A stretch of DNA of 64,000 nucleotides, taken from the NCBI RefSeq assembly GCF_032397745.1, contig NZ_CP135921.1:8916501-8980500 (forward strand), read 5' to 3'. The notes below the pieces were generated by a model, which saw only the letters and a list, made by a program, of their open reading frames with translations, made no database searches and was not told the DNA's origin. Of the stretch, positions 9,121 through 18,566 are shown piece after piece. The translations under genes were made by a program, and so were the position numbers. Numbering within the stretch: position 1 is the stretch's first letter; every line of letters begins with the position of its first letter. The stretch is from Bradyrhizobium prioriisuperbiae. Lineage in GTDB: Bacteria > Pseudomonadota > Alphaproteobacteria > Rhizobiales > Xanthobacteraceae.

Positions 9121-9783
9121 ATGCAACACGGGTACTCCACGCAAATGACTGATACGCCGACCATGGAACACCAATCCCAGTTAACAGCCGGTGATTTTAC
9201 GGCGGCCGAGGAGCCGCTTGGGTTGTTTTCGGCCTGGTTTGCCGAGGCGAAGGTGTCCGAGCCGAATGATCCCAATGCGATGGCGCTGGCGACCGTGGGC
9301 GATGACGGGCTGCCGGACGTGCGCATGGTGCTGCTGAAGGGCTATGACGCTGATGGTTTCGTGTTCTACACCCACATCGCGAGCCAAAAGGGCCGCGAGC
9401 TTGCGGCCAATCCGAAGGCGGCGCTGTTGTTCCACTGGAAGTCGCTGCGCCGGCAGGTGCGTATCCGGGGTGCGGTGACGCCGGTCACAGCGGAGGAAGC
9501 CGACGCCTATTTCGCGACAAGGCCGAAACAGGCGCAGATCGGCGCCTGGGCCAGCAAGCAGTCGCAGCCACTGGAAAGCCGCTTCGCCTTCGAGCAGGCG
9601 ATCGCCAGGGAGACCGCCAAACACCTGATCGGCGCCGTGCCGCGGCCGCCGGGCTGGAGCGGCTACCGGATCGCGCCGCTGGCCTTCGAGTTCTGGCACG
9701 ACCGCCCGTTCCGCCTGCACGACCGCATCGAATTCCAGCGCAACTCTGAAGGCGGCTGGAGCAAGACCCGGCTTTATCCCTAA
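9121..9783 (+). CDS. pdxH: Pyridoxamine 5'-phosphate oxidase
   Basis: An FMN enzyme of 220 residues that oxidises pyridoxine or pyridoxamine 5'-phosphate to pyridoxal 5'-phosphate. Family motifs are present: [22 protein letters not shown] (FMN/PLP binding, about 43-64), [34 protein letters not shown], the segment [16 protein letters not shown], and the C-terminal [17 protein letters not shown] with [10 protein letters not shown]. An internal Met at 9145 (MTDTPTMEH) could be the real start, as the first eight residues are not conserved in the family. The promoter is shared with the divergent lipoprotein gene. Confidence 0.96.
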   Translation: MQHGYSTQMTDTPTMEHQSQLTAGDFTAAEEPLGLFSAWFAEAKVSEPNDPNAMALATVGDDGLPDVRMVLLKGYDADGFVFYTHIASQKGRELAANPKAALLFHWKSLRRQVRIRGAVTPVTAEEADAYFATRPKQAQIGAWASKQSQPLESRFAFEQAIARETAKHLIGAVPRPPGWSGYRIAPLAFEFWHDRPFRLHDRIEFQRNSEGGWSKTRLYP

Positions 9784-9866
9784 CGCCAACCGGGCCTTGA
9801 TGTGGCCTCGAACTTGCCCTCTGACACTGCCCGCGCCTGCAACCGAGAAACGAGACTTACCCCCCA

Positions 9867-10622
9867 ATGGCCACCGCTCCCTCCAACACCCCGCGCCGCA
9901 CGCTGCTTCTGACCGGCGCGAGCCGCGGCATCGGCCATGCCACCGTGATCCGCTTTTCCAGCGCCGGCTGGCGCGTCATCACCTGCTCGCGGCATCCGTT
10001 TCCCGAACAGTGCCCGTGGGACGCCGGCCCGGAGGATCACATCCAGGTCGACCTCTCCGACCCCGACAACACGCTCGACGCCATCAAGGAGATCCGCTCG
10101 CGGCTGGAGACCGGCGAACTGCATGCGCTGGTCAACAATGCCGCGATCTCGCCCAAGGCCAATGGCGGCGGCCGGCTCGGCACGCTCGACACCGACATGG
10201 AGACCTGGGCGAAAGTGTTCCGCGTCAACTTCATGGCGCCGATCATGCTGGCGCGCGGCCTGGTCGATGAACTGAAAGCCGCCAAAGGCTCGGTGGTGAA
10301 CGTGACGTCGATTGCGGGCTCGCGCGTGCATCCGTTCGCGGGCGCGGCCTATGCGACATCAAAAGCGGCGCTGGCGTCGCTGACCCGCGAGATGGCCTCG
10401 GACTTCGGCCGCGTCGGCGTCCGCGTCAACGCCATCGCCCCCGGCGAAATCGACACCTCGATCCTCTCCCCCGGCACCGACAAGATCGTGGAGAGCCAGA
10501 TCCCGATGCATCGCCTCGGCACGCCCGATGAAGTGGCCAAGATCATCTATGTGCTGTGCACGGAGACGAGTTCGTATGTCAACGGCGCGGAGATTCATAT
10601 TAATGGTGGGCAGCATGTGTGA
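9867..10622 (+). CDS. SDR family oxidoreductase
   Basis: A 251-residue classical short-chain dehydrogenase/reductase. The cofactor motif TGASRGIGHA is at about residues 14-23, the NNAAI motif at about 88-92, and the catalytic Ser and YxxxK lie in VTSIAGSRVHPFAGAAYATSKAAL. The C terminus carries the conserved NGAEIHINGGQHV. The Arg/Ser residues after the first beta strand are compatible with NADP(H) use, but this is uncertain. The substrate is unknown. It follows pdxH by 83 bases on the same strand; a shared transcript is possible but no functional link is evident. Confidence 0.92.
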   Translation: MATAPSNTPRRTLLLTGASRGIGHATVIRFSSAGWRVITCSRHPFPEQCPWDAGPEDHIQVDLSDPDNTLDAIKEIRSRLETGELHALVNNAAISPKANGGGRLGTLDTDMETWAKVFRVNFMAPIMLARGLVDELKAAKGSVVNVTSIAGSRVHPFAGAAYATSKAALASLTREMASDFGRVGVRVNAIAPGEIDTSILSPGTDKIVESQIPMHRLGTPDEVAKIIYVLCTETSSYVNGAEIHINGGQHV

Positions 10623-10676
10623 GGTGGGGCGCGGCTGTAACGGCTGATGAGTCGGAAGGCCGTGCTCCAATTTCTG

Positions 10677-10764
10677 CGTCATCACCGGGCTTGACCCGGT
10701 GATCCAGCTTCACTGAAGCTGCCGATAGAAAGCTGGATTGCCGGATCAAGTCCGGCAATGACGG
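10677..10764. repeat. Dispersed palindromic element, family 1
   Basis: Begins CGTCATCACCGGGCTTGACC and ends with the reverse-complement-like AAGTCCGGCAATGACG. The two halves, each a small palindrome (CCGGGCTTGACCCGG type), flank a variable centre. It lies after the SDR gene and is one of about a dozen copies in the window. Confidence 0.85.
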
Positions 10765-10840
10765 AGTGGGGATGATGCGCATCGCCCCCACCGGCCATGA
10801 CGCGGAATAGGGCGCAGCGCCTCGCTCCGTAGTCCCCCGC

Positions 10841-11479
10841 CTACAACAAATCCTCGACGATCTCCTGCGGCGTGGCGCAGAGGCGGTCGGCGCCGGCTTC
10901 CACAAGCTCGGCGTGGGTGCCGTAGCCGTAAAGCACGCCGATGGTGCGTTTCAGGGCGTTCTTGCGCGCGCCGATGATGTCGTGCTTGCGGTCGCCTATC
11001 ATCACGGCGCTGGCCGGATCGACGGTGGCTTGCGCCAGCGCGTAGGCCAAAAGTTCGCCCTTGTCGCCACGGGTGCCGTCGAGCTCGGCGCCGAACACCC
11101 GCTCGAACGGGGCGCGCAGGCCGAAATGATCGATGATGCGCTCGGCGTACACCGCGGGCTTGCTGGTGGCGACGAACAGGCGCGCGCCGGAGGCCTGCAG
11201 CGACGACAGCACGGCTTCGATGCCGGGATAGACGCTGTTCTCGTAGAGCCCGATGTCGGCGAAGCGTTCGCGATACAGCGCGATGCCACGGTCGGCCTCG
11301 TCTTCATTGCCGAGCAGCGTGACAAAACTCGCGCGCAGCGGCGGGCCGATGCACCAGGTCAGTTCGTCCTGCGTGGGCACCACGCGACCCAGACGTTGCA
11401 GTGCGTACTGGATCGAGCGGGTGATGCCGGGCTTGGGATCGGTCAGCGTGCCGTCGAGGTCGAAGAAGATGCTGTCCAT
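10841..11479 (-). CDS. HAD family hydrolase, phosphoglycolate phosphatase-like
   Basis: A 212-residue haloacid dehalogenase superfamily phosphatase. Motif I FFDLDGTLTDP (residues 5-15, nucleophile Asp and acid/base Asp), motif II ATSKP near residue 105, and the motif III/IV region with conserved Lys and MIGDRKHDIIGAR near 160 are all present. The alpha-helical cap after motif I fits the phosphoglycolate phosphatase/5'-nucleotidase branch. The natural substrate cannot be assigned. Its start lies 9 bases from the end of the upstream CorA gene on the same strand, which suggests cotranscription. Confidence 0.92.
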   Translation of the reverse strand: MDSIFFDLDGTLTDPKPGITRSIQYALQRLGRVVPTQDELTWCIGPPLRASFVTLLGNEDEADRGIALYRERFADIGLYENSVYPGIEAVLSSLQASGARLFVATSKPAVYAERIIDHFGLRAPFERVFGAELDGTRGDKGELLAYALAQATVDPASAVMIGDRKHDIIGARKNALKRTIGVLYGYGTHAELVEAGADRLCATPQEIVEDLL

Positions 11480-11488
11480 GGGATGCCG

Positions 11489-12463
11489 CTACAGCCACTT
11501 CTTCCACTTGAAGAACACATACGGCAGCACCGCGGCCAGCACCATGGCGCAGAGCGCGAAGGGATAGCCGTGCGACCATTCGAGTTCGGGCATCAGCTTG
11601 AAGTTCATGCCGTAGATCGAGGCGATCAGCGTCGGCGGCATCAGCACCACGGCCATCACCGAGAACAGCTTGATGATGTTGTTCTGCTCCAGATTGACCA
11701 CGCCCAGCATGGCGTCGAGCACGAACTGGATCTTGTTGTTCAGGTATGAGGCGTGATCCGTCAGCGACTGCACGTCGCGCTGCATGGTCTTGAACACCGC
11801 CTTCTGTTCCTTGCTCCAGCGGCCGTTGTCGGTTTCCACCGCCACGAACGAGATGAGACGGCCGACCGACACCAGACTCTCGCGCACCTTGGAGACGAGG
11901 TCGCCCTTCTTGCCGATGATCAGCAGGATCTGCGAATAACTGCGGGCGTGGCCGCGCTCGGCGGAGGGCTCGAAGATCTGGTTGGAGACGCTGTCGACGT
12001 CGGCGCCGGCACGCTCCAGAATGTCGGCGTCCCGGTCGATCACCGCATCCAGCAGGTCGATCAGCACGTGGTCGCCGGTGATGCTGGCGGCGCAGTTGCG
12101 GGCGAGCTTGCCGGCCACCAGCAGGAACGGCTTCGGCTCGTCATAACGCACCGTGACCAGGCGATGGTCGGTCAGGATGAAGGTCACCGGCGTGGTGCGC
12201 GGGCTGCCTGAGTCGGTCGCGCACATCAGCGTGGCGGTCATGTAGCGGGCAGCGTTCTCGATGTAGAGCCGGCTGGAGATCTCGATCTCCTGCATGTCCT
12301 CGCGGGTGGGGATCTCGATGCCGACCAGCTTCTCGACCGCCTTGTCCTCGCCGGGCGACGGGGTCTTGAGGTCGATCCACACCGCCTCCGGCGGCAGCGC
12401 ATCGAGGCTGAGATTGTCGATCCTCTTCAGCGTTCCGTCGGTGGGGACGTAGGCGGTCAGCAT
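11489..12463 (-). CDS. CorA-type magnesium/divalent cation transporter
   Basis: A 324-residue protein of the CorA family. The large N-terminal cytoplasmic domain (about 1-260, MLTAYVPTDGTLKRIDNLSLD...) ends in the long pore helix. Two C-terminal membrane helices (about 262-282 and 296-316) flank the signature YGMNF (GMN ion-selectivity motif) and the loop MPELEWSHGYP. The frame is open far upstream, but the ATG at 12463 gives the normal family start. Mg2+ is the usual substrate; Co2+ or Ni2+ are possible. It precedes the HAD gene closely. Confidence 0.95.
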   Translation of the reverse strand: MLTAYVPTDGTLKRIDNLSLDALPPEAVWIDLKTPSPGEDKAVEKLVGIEIPTREDMQEIEISSRLYIENAARYMTATLMCATDSGSPRTTPVTFILTDHRLVTVRYDEPKPFLLVAGKLARNCAASITGDHVLIDLLDAVIDRDADILERAGADVDSVSNQIFEPSAERGHARSYSQILLIIGKKGDLVSKVRESLVSVGRLISFVAVETDNGRWSKEQKAVFKTMQRDVQSLTDHASYLNNKIQFVLDAMLGVVNLEQNNIIKLFSVMAVVLMPPTLIASIYGMNFKLMPELEWSHGYPFALCAMVLAAVLPYVFFKWKKWL

Positions 12464-12591
12464 TCGTGAAACTCTCCAACTCGCGGCACATCGGCCGCCC
12501 CGTCCGGGACCTGAATACCGTCTCAGGCGATCCCTGCCAAAGCACAAATCACGACGATTCGTGCAAGCGTCCGATGGTTGAGCCCCCGCCT

Positions 12592-12722
12592 CTCTCCTCA
12601 TCCCGAGGGGAGGGACGAGGCCACCGATGTGGCGGTGTACGGGCCTCATGGTTCGAGACGCGGCCATAGCAGCCGCAGGCTGCGTAAACTTGCCTGCGCG
12701 GCCGCTCCTCACCATGAGGAGA
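12592..12722. repeat. Dispersed palindromic element, family 4 (within a 538-base gene-free stretch)
   Basis: The stretch TCTCCTCATCCCGAGGGGAG ... CCTCACCATGAGGAG forms two small palindromes around a centre containing CCATAGCAGCCGCAGGCTGC. This type of element is frequent between genes in Bradyrhizobium relatives. Apart from it, 12464-13001 shows no gene. Confidence 0.6.
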
Positions 12723-13001
12723 AAGTGGCAAGCGCCTGGATAGCACCCCAGGTTCAAAACCATTGTTTTGCAACGCAAACATGACACCGCGGGTAAGCCT
12801 TGCCGGATTTGCTCAAACCCGCGGCAACTGCCGCGAAAACTCCGCGGCATAAATGCCACAGGTTGTCCCTTGCATCGCGTCGAAGGGGCGGAACCGCTGG
12901 AATTACGACGCATTTTCGCGATAATCGGGACCAGCGGAATCGGCGGCTGGGGGCTGCCAGTCCAGCCAAAATGCGCTGGAGATTCAACGGGAACGTGGTC
13001 C

Positions 13002-13673
13002 ATGCGGTCGTTCGGGTCGATAGTCGGATTGGTGGCCGCCGGTGTGCTGCTCACAAGCTGCATGCAAGCGACCTATGAGCAAACCAGTGACGCCGCCTTC
13101 ACGCCGAGGGACAAGGCGTATCTCGCCAAGGTGAGTTACCAGAAGACCCCGGTGGCCGAGCCGTTCCGGCGCGCCATTGTCGATTATCACCGCAAGGAAT
13201 CGCCGGGCTCGATCCTGGTCGATTCCGACAATCACTACCTCTACTACGTGCTGGATAGCGGCAAGGCGATCCGTTACGGCATCACGGTCGGCGAGGAAGC
13301 CATGGCGTGGTCGGGGATCGCGACCGTCGGCAACAAGGCCGAATGGCCGGCCTGGCATCCGACCAAGGGCGAGATCGAACGTCTCGGCGTACCCACCTTC
13401 GTCGCCGCCGGGCCGGACAATCCGATGGGCTCGCGGGCGATGTATCTTTATGCCGGCGGCAAGGACACGCTGTTTCGTATTCACGGCACCAACCAGCCGG
13501 AATACATCGGCGCCTCGATTTCCTCGGGCTGCATCCGCCTGACCAACGAAGACGCCATCGATCTCTACAACCGGGTCAAGGTCGGGTCCGTGGTCGTGGT
13601 GCTGCAGCCCAAGCAGGGCGACTCGCCGTACAATTCCAAGATGGCGCTTTACGGCGGGGGCAATGGCTACTGA
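13002..13673 (+). CDS. L,D-transpeptidase (YkuD/ErfK family) lipoprotein, copy 1
   Basis: A 223-residue exported protein. The ATG at 13002 places a signal peptide with lipobox (VAAGVLLTSC) at the N terminus, so it is probably a lipoprotein. The catalytic YkuD domain covers about residues 55-215 and has the motif HGTNQPEYIG...SSGCIRL with the catalytic Cys near residue 177. Such enzymes make meso-DAP cross-links or attach proteins to peptidoglycan. Its closest relative is the next gene, with which it shares long identical stretches, including the ending KQGDSPYNSKMAL. The repeat-bearing stretch 12464-13001 separates it from the divergent corA gene. Confidence 0.93.
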   Translation: MRSFGSIVGLVAAGVLLTSCMQATYEQTSDAAFTPRDKAYLAKVSYQKTPVAEPFRRAIVDYHRKESPGSILVDSDNHYLYYVLDSGKAIRYGITVGEEAMAWSGIATVGNKAEWPAWHPTKGEIERLGVPTFVAAGPDNPMGSRAMYLYAGGKDTLFRIHGTNQPEYIGASISSGCIRLTNEDAIDLYNRVKVGSVVVVLQPKQGDSPYNSKMALYGGGNGY

Positions 13674-13721
13674 GACGGTTTGTGCACATACAGCCAATTG
13701 CGCGCGTCAAAAGTGATGTGA

Positions 13722-13736
13722 TGCGGTCACACCGCA
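13722..13736. promoter_or_regulatory. Short perfect inverted repeat between the two L,D-transpeptidase genes
   Basis: TGCGGT-CAC-ACCGCA, 6-bp arms with a 3-base centre, about 208 bases before the second L,D-transpeptidase start. It could be an operator or a weak attenuating hairpin; there is no T run. The assignment is tentative. Confidence 0.3.
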
Positions 13737-13943
13737 CCACAAAGTGATGCATTGCACACGTTCCAGGAGGCGAAAGGCTAAGCTTTTTAAACCGGATCGC
13801 GTAACAAGATGCTCGCGGTGGGCGAAGCTGCAACAAGACGGCGAACTGCAAGCAAAAAAGACGGCAAGCAAATAAAACGTAAGACGGTGTGGGACCGGAC
13901 TTAAACAGACTTTGAGATCAACTGATCGTTTGGGAATGATGTG

Positions 13944-14621
13944 ATGTCTATCGGAAGCAAACTGGGTCTGCTGCTGGTCAGCCTGACACTCGCCGGCTGC
14001 ATGCAGGCCACTGTTTATGAGAAGTCCCCCGAGGCCAGCCTGAAACCGCGCGACAAGGAACAGCTCGCGAAAGCGCGCTATGAGAAAGTCGCCGTGGCCG
14101 AGCCGTTCCGCCGCGCCATCGTCACCTATCACCGCAAGGAAGCGCCGGGCTCGATCCTGGTCGATTCCGACAACCATTACCTCTACTACGTGATGGATGG
14201 CGGCAAGGCGATCCGCTACGGCGTCACCGTGGGCGAAGAGGCCCTGGCCTTCTCCGGCATCGCCCGCGTCGGCAACATGCAGGAATGGCCGAAGTGGACC
14301 CCGACCGCGGACATCCACAAGCGCATCGAAGGCCTGCCGCAGCAGGTCGCCGGCGGCGTCGACAACCCGCTCGGCGCACGCGCGCTGTATCTCTACCAGG
14401 GCAACAAGGATACGCTGTTCCGGATTCACGGCACCAACCAGCCGGAATACATCGGCTCCTCGATCTCGTCCGGCTGCATCCGCATGACCAACGAAGACGT
14501 CATCGACCTCTACAGCCGCGTCAAGCAGAACGCAGTGGTGGTGGTGCTCGAGCCGAAACAGGGCGACTCGCCGTACAATTCCAAGCTGGCGCTGCAGGGC
14601 GCGGGCGGTTCGCCGTACTGA
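13944..14621 (+). CDS. L,D-transpeptidase (YkuD/ErfK family) lipoprotein, copy 2
   Basis: A 225-residue paralogue of the preceding gene. The ATG at 13944 is preferred over the GTG at 13941 because GGGA lies about 8 bases before it. The signal peptide ends in the lipobox LAGC (about residues 13-16). The YkuD domain contains HGTNQPEYIGSSISSGCIRM with the catalytic Cys near residue 178. The two copies differ mainly in the linker after the lipobox (YEKSPEASLKPRDKEQLAK here) and in the region near residue 120. Both should act on peptidoglycan in the periplasm. A terminator follows 27 bases after the stop. Confidence 0.93.
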   Translation: MSIGSKLGLLLVSLTLAGCMQATVYEKSPEASLKPRDKEQLAKARYEKVAVAEPFRRAIVTYHRKEAPGSILVDSDNHYLYYVMDGGKAIRYGVTVGEEALAFSGIARVGNMQEWPKWTPTADIHKRIEGLPQQVAGGVDNPLGARALYLYQGNKDTLFRIHGTNQPEYIGSSISSGCIRMTNEDVIDLYSRVKQNAVVVVLEPKQGDSPYNSKLALQGAGGSPY

Positions 14622-14648
14622 TGCGGTGAGGCGAGGCTGAGATTGAAG

Positions 14649-14678
14649 AAAGCGCTGGATGAGTCCGGCGCTTTTTTT
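14649..14678 (+). terminator. Rho-independent terminator after L,D-transpeptidase copy 2
   Basis: AAAGCGC pairs with GCGCTTT, extended by TGG/CCG pairing, around a 6-base loop, followed by seven T residues. It ends the + strand transcript. Confidence 0.85.
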
Positions 14679-14737
14679 GTTTTGGGGGGCGTGACGAAGG
14701 CGCTTTGGCCGTGTGTGCGATGCGCCACATCCCCACT

Positions 14738-14795
14738 CCGTCATCACCCGTCGGTGATGTGGTCGGACTGAACATCAAGCCCGGTGATGATGCAG
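14738..14795. repeat. Degenerate family 1 palindromic element
   Basis: CCGTCATCACCCGTCGGTGATG followed by ATCAAGCCCGGTGATGATG has the outer halves of the family 1 repeat with a shortened centre. It lies just beyond the end of the extensin-like gene. Confidence 0.5.
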
Positions 14796-14843
14796 AAATT
14801 GGTGATGCGCCTCGACTCCATCAGGTTAGGCGTCCCGCCCCCC

Positions 14844-16196
14844 TCAAAACTTCGGCAGCGGCAGTCCGAAGAATGACGGTTGCTGGCGGCGTTTGCGTTT
14901 TTTCTTGGCGGGCGGCGGTTTGGCGGCGGCGGGAGGTGCGGCGTTTGGCTGTGGCGGGGTGGGCTCGGCCGGCTGCGCTGAGGTGTCGGGCTGCGCGGTC
15001 TCGCTGGCGGCAGGCTCGCTCGTGTCCGGCTGAGACGGCGCGGACTCAGCCGGTGTCGGCGACGTTGCGGCTTCGGGCGTCCTGGATTTCGGCGCTCTGG
15101 ATTTCGCGGCCGCTTTGGCCGCCTTCGTTTTCGACTGTTTGGACTTGGCCGCCGGCGCGGCGGGCACGGGCTCAGCGACCTCAGCCTCGGTGGCTTGCGG
15201 CTCGGCCTGCTGCTGTTGCGCGGGCGCCGGCTGGGACGGCTGTTGCTGCACGGGCGCCGATTGCTGCTGTGCCGGATGCTCCGCCCCCGCCACCTCGCGT
15301 GGCGGCGCCTCATCGGGACGCTCCGCCGGCAGCAGCGGCGCGACGGCGGGCAGCGGGTCGTACACGTTCCACTGGCAGATGCGGTAATTGCCGCGGCGCT
15401 CGGCGAGGTCGAGGTGGATGTGGTCCTCGTGGTACCAGTCGGAGCCCGGGCCGAGCACGGTGGCGAAACGTTTGCAGACCGACAACAGCACCTGCTCACG
15501 CACCTCGCGCGACTCCGAACGATCGGTCAGCGAGATGAACCTGCCGCTGGCGAGTTTCACGCCGCGCACGTCCAGCGCATTGGCTTTGCCGTGTTCGGAG
15601 AGTTGCGCGCCCTTGATGCGGTTGCGCCCGCGGCATTCGAAGGAATCGAAATTGTCGACCTCGCTGAGGCCCGATCCAAGCTTCTCCGCCAGCGCGGCCA
15701 TGTCGGAACGCACCCAGTCGGCGATCGCGCTGGCCATGGTGCAACGGAGAATCGCCGCCGGCTTCATCGGCACCCGCTTGCCACCGGCCAGCACCACCGC
15801 CTCGAGCCGCACCAGGTCCTCGCCGCCGCAGGCGCCGGGGCCGCGGATCGGCGGGAGGCTGGGGGCGATCGCGATGGCCTCGGTCAGCGCCAAGCGACAG
15901 GGCGACGGCGGTGGCTCGGCGGGCTTGTGAGCGGCCTTCTCATTGGTGGTCTGCTCACTGGCTTTCTCGTCCGCGGACGACGGCTCGGCCTCTGGCCCAC
16001 CGCTCCGCGGGAGATTATTTTTCTCCCGTTGCCCCCCTCTGGAATCTTGCACGCCAGGCGCATCCACCGGCCGCGGCTTCGGCAACGGCACGGCGCCTCG
16101 GCCATCGGCCGAGTACGCCCAAAACATCGGCAACAGAACGACGGCGACAGTCGCGAGAGCACGGCGGTATGAGGCGAAAACACCGTGATCCGTCAC
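14844..16196 (-). CDS. Extensin-like C-terminal domain protein, exported
   Basis: A 450-residue protein if the GTG at 16196 is the start. This places a membrane/signal segment (ALATVAVVLLPMFWAYSA) at about residues 14-31. A low-complexity Pro/Lys/Glu region follows to about 100, then the extensin-like domain (about 100-300: CRLALTEAIAIAPSLPPIRGPGACG, ILRCTMASAIADWV, GRNRIKGAQLSEHGKANALD, WYHEDHIHLDLAERRG). The His/Asp pattern SEHGKANALD and HEDHIHLD resembles LAS-type metallopeptidases, so peptidoglycan cleavage is a fair guess. The last 150 residues are a Pro/Ala/Gln/Glu tail ending in a basic patch KKKRKRR. The open frame continues far upstream of 16196 but overlaps the acyl-CoA ligase gene and is not real there. 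Confidence 0.8.
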   Translation of the reverse strand: MTDHGVFASYRRALATVAVVLLPMFWAYSADGRGAVPLPKPRPVDAPGVQDSRGGQREKNNLPRSGGPEAEPSSADEKASEQTTNEKAAHKPAEPPPSPCRLALTEAIAIAPSLPPIRGPGACGGEDLVRLEAVVLAGGKRVPMKPAAILRCTMASAIADWVRSDMAALAEKLGSGLSEVDNFDSFECRGRNRIKGAQLSEHGKANALDVRGVKLASGRFISLTDRSESREVREQVLLSVCKRFATVLGPGSDWYHEDHIHLDLAERRGNYRICQWNVYDPLPAVAPLLPAERPDEAPPREVAGAEHPAQQQSAPVQQQPSQPAPAQQQQAEPQATEAEVAEPVPAAPAAKSKQSKTKAAKAAAKSRAPKSRTPEAATSPTPAESAPSQPDTSEPAASETAQPDTSAQPAEPTPPQPNAAPPAAAKPPPAKKKRKRRQQPSFFGLPLPKF

Positions 16197-16300
16197 CCTG
16201 AGGTGGCCATCCACAGGATGGCCCTCGAAGGGCGACGGCCGCGGGCTCTCGGGCCGTCGTCCTTCGAGGGCCGCGCTACGCACGGCCACCTCAGGATAAC
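16191..16300. repeat. Dispersed palindromic element, family 2
   Basis: CGTCACCCTGAGGTGGCC ... GGCCACCTCAGGATAACGG, with inner arms CTCGAAGGGCGACGG and CCGTCGTCCTTCGAGG. The outer arms are inverted copies. A second copy is at 43325-43428. It overlaps the proposed start of the extensin-like gene by a few bases. Confidence 0.85.
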
Positions 16301-16478
16301 GGGAAAAATGGCGGAGCCAGTCTACACCAACAGCCAATGTCCTTTGGCCGCAGAGCGTTAGCCGAGATGCCCATTTGCCACATCCCCCGTCCGTACTAGA
16401 CTTCATTCCAAATTCAATCCAATTCGAATCCCCGCCAACAGGGGATGACATAAACAGCCTGCCAGGAGGAGACGTCGG

Positions 16479-18107
16479 ATGCTCGGTTTGATGCAAAATT
16501 GGCCACTGCTGACCCATCGGATTATCGATCACGCAGCTCGGATCCACGGCAAGCAGGAGGTGGTGACCCGCTCGGTCGAGGGACCCATACATCGGACCAA
16601 TTACGCCGAAATCCGGACCCGTGCGCTGAAAGTTGCGCAAAAACTCGATCGCGAAGGCATCAAGCTCGGCGACCGTGTCGCCACCATCGCCTGGAACACC
16701 TGGCGTCATCTGGAATGCTGGTACGGCATCATGGGCATCGGCGCGGTCTGCCACACCGTGAACCCGCGGCTGTTCCCGGACCAGATCGCCTGGATCATCA
16801 ATCACGCGCAGGATCGCATCGTCATCACCGACCTCACCTTCATGCCGATCCTGGAGAAGATCGCAGGCTCGCTTCCGAGCGTTGAGCGCTACATCGTGCT
16901 CACCGACAAGGCGCACATGCCGCAGACCACATTGAAGAACGCGGTCGCCTATGAGGACTGGATTGCGGATGCCGACGGGACCTTCAAGTGGAAGGAGTTC
17001 GACGAGAACACCGCGGCCGCCATGTGCTACACCTCCGGCACCACGGGCGATCCGAAGGGCGTGCTGTATTCGCACCGCTCCAATGTGATGCACGCGCTGA
17101 TGGCCAACACCGGCGACTCGCTGGGCGCTTGCGCCGCGGACACCATGCTGCCGGTGGTGCCGCTGTTCCACGCCAACAGCTGGGGCATCGCCTTCTCCGC
17201 ACCCTCGATGGGCACCAAGCTGGTGATGCCCGGCGCCAAGATGGACGGCGCATCGATCTATGAGCTGATGGACACCGAGAAGGTGACGTACACCGCCGGC
17301 GTGCCGACGGTGTGGCTGATGCTGCTCAATCACATGGCCAGCAACAAGCTGACCCTGCCGAACCTGAAGATGGTGGTGTGCGGCGGCTCGGCGATGCCGC
17401 GCTCGATGATCAAGGCGTTTGTCGACATGGGCATCCAGGCGCGCCACGCCTGGGGCATGACCGAGATGAGCCCGATCGGTACCCTCGCCGCACTCAAGCC
17501 GCCGTTCGACAAACTCGAAGGCGACGCCAAACTCGACATCCTGCAGACGCAAGGCTACCCGCCGTTCGGCGTGCAGATGAAGATCACCGACGACGAGGGC
17601 AAGGAACTGCCGTGGGACGGCAAGACCTTCGGGCGGCTCAAGGTGAGCGGGCCTTCGGTGTCCCGGGCGTATTTCCGCGTCGACACCAACATCCTGGACG
17701 ACGACGGCTTCTTCGACACCGGCGACGTCGCCACCATCGATGCCGACGGCTACATGCGCATCACCGATCGCTCCAAGGACGTGATCAAGTCAGGCGGCGA
17801 GTGGATCTCGTCCATTGATCTGGAGAATTTGGCGGTCGGCCACCCCAAGGTGGCGGAAGCCGCCGTCATCGGCGTGGTGCATCCGAAGTGGGACGAGCGG
17901 CCGCTTTTGATCGTGCAACTCAAGGAGGGCCAGAGCGCCACGCGCGAGGAGATTTTGGCCTACATGGACGGCAAGATCGCCAAGTGGTGGATGCCGGACG
18001 ACGTGGCGTTCGTCACCGCGATCCCCCACACCGCCACGGGCAAGATCTTGAAGACGGCGCTGCGGGACCAGTTCAAGGATTATTCGCTGCCGACTGCCGC
18101 GGCGTGA
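16479..18107 (+). CDS. Fatty-acid/acyl-CoA ligase (AMP-forming)
   Basis: A 542-residue member of the AMP-binding superfamily that activates a carboxylic acid to its CoA thioester via an acyl-adenylate. The ATP/AMP loop [16 protein letters not shown] is at about residues 187-202, the adenine-binding [10 protein letters not shown] near 324-333, and the hinge/C-terminal domain has [31 protein letters not shown], with the catalytic Lys in ATGKILK near the end. The start [20 protein letters not shown], after a good AGGAGGAG ribosome site, matches medium/long-chain ligases related to DmdB/AlkK. The exact chain length or acid is unknown. Repeats flank the gene on both sides. Confidence 0.93.
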   Translation: MLGLMQNWPLLTHRIIDHAARIHGKQEVVTRSVEGPIHRTNYAEIRTRALKVAQKLDREGIKLGDRVATIAWNTWRHLECWYGIMGIGAVCHTVNPRLFPDQIAWIINHAQDRIVITDLTFMPILEKIAGSLPSVERYIVLTDKAHMPQTTLKNAVAYEDWIADADGTFKWKEFDENTAAAMCYTSGTTGDPKGVLYSHRSNVMHALMANTGDSLGACAADTMLPVVPLFHANSWGIAFSAPSMGTKLVMPGAKMDGASIYELMDTEKVTYTAGVPTVWLMLLNHMASNKLTLPNLKMVVCGGSAMPRSMIKAFVDMGIQARHAWGMTEMSPIGTLAALKPPFDKLEGDAKLDILQTQGYPPFGVQMKITDDEGKELPWDGKTFGRLKVSGPSVSRAYFRVDTNILDDDGFFDTGDVATIDADGYMRITDRSKDVIKSGGEWISSIDLENLAVGHPKVAEAAVIGVVHPKWDERPLLIVQLKEGQSATREEILAYMDGKIAKWWMPDDVAFVTAIPHTATGKILKTALRDQFKDYSLPTAAA

Positions 18108-18127
18108 GGCTTTGCTGAGACGATGAA

Positions 18128-18203
18128 GTAGCCCGGGTGAGCGACAGCGACACCCGGGACAGGCCCGCCCCGGATATCGCGCGAGAGCGCTCATCCGGGC
18201 TAC
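18128..18203. repeat. Dispersed palindromic element, family 3
   Basis: GTAGCCCGGGTGAGCG at the left and GCTCATCCGGGCTAC at the right form long inverted arms, with a small internal CACCCGGGACAGGC segment. A second copy is at 43458-43535. It lies directly after the acyl-CoA ligase stop. Confidence 0.85.
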
Positions 18204-18239
18204 GAGGCTGAGAGACACGCAGCGCCTCTCCACACTCGG

Positions 18240-18427
18240 TGTCATCGCCCGGCCGAAGGACCGGGCGATCCAGTATCCGGGAGCAGATGTGAGAGAAAGG
18301 ATGCGCCGGCAAAGCCCGGTGGCCGCCGCTTCGGACTTCGGCGTTTGGACCATGAGCGTCACCGCCTACTGGGTCCCAAGCGACTCGGCTACGCCGAGTC
18401 GCAGAGGTCAAGCCGGGGGACGACACT
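18240..18427. repeat. Long variant of the family 1 palindromic element
   Basis: GTCATCGCCCGGCCGAAGGACC at the left pairs loosely with GTCAAGCCGGGGGACGACAC at the right. The right half contains a nested hairpin CGACTCGG-CTACG-CCGAGTCG. With the family 3 element it fills most of the 459-base gap before the DUF1499 gene. Confidence 0.7.
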
Positions 18428-18566
18428 GAGGGAATCGGAACACCTTGCAACTCATCACCGTCACCCCTTGTTTTTGCCACCCCGCCGTGGTCTCAACCGC
18501 CATTCTTCAGCCCCGGCCACCCGCCGGGCCCGCATGATTGACGCTTCAGGATTGACCAGGACTCCC

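Noticed and set aside
16197..17552. Upstream extension of the extensin-like open frame (total 902 codons) on the minus strand
   Set aside because: It lies opposite the acyl-CoA ligase gene, has no homologous domain, and the protein-like part begins only at the signal segment near 16196. GC-rich DNA keeps antisense frames open.
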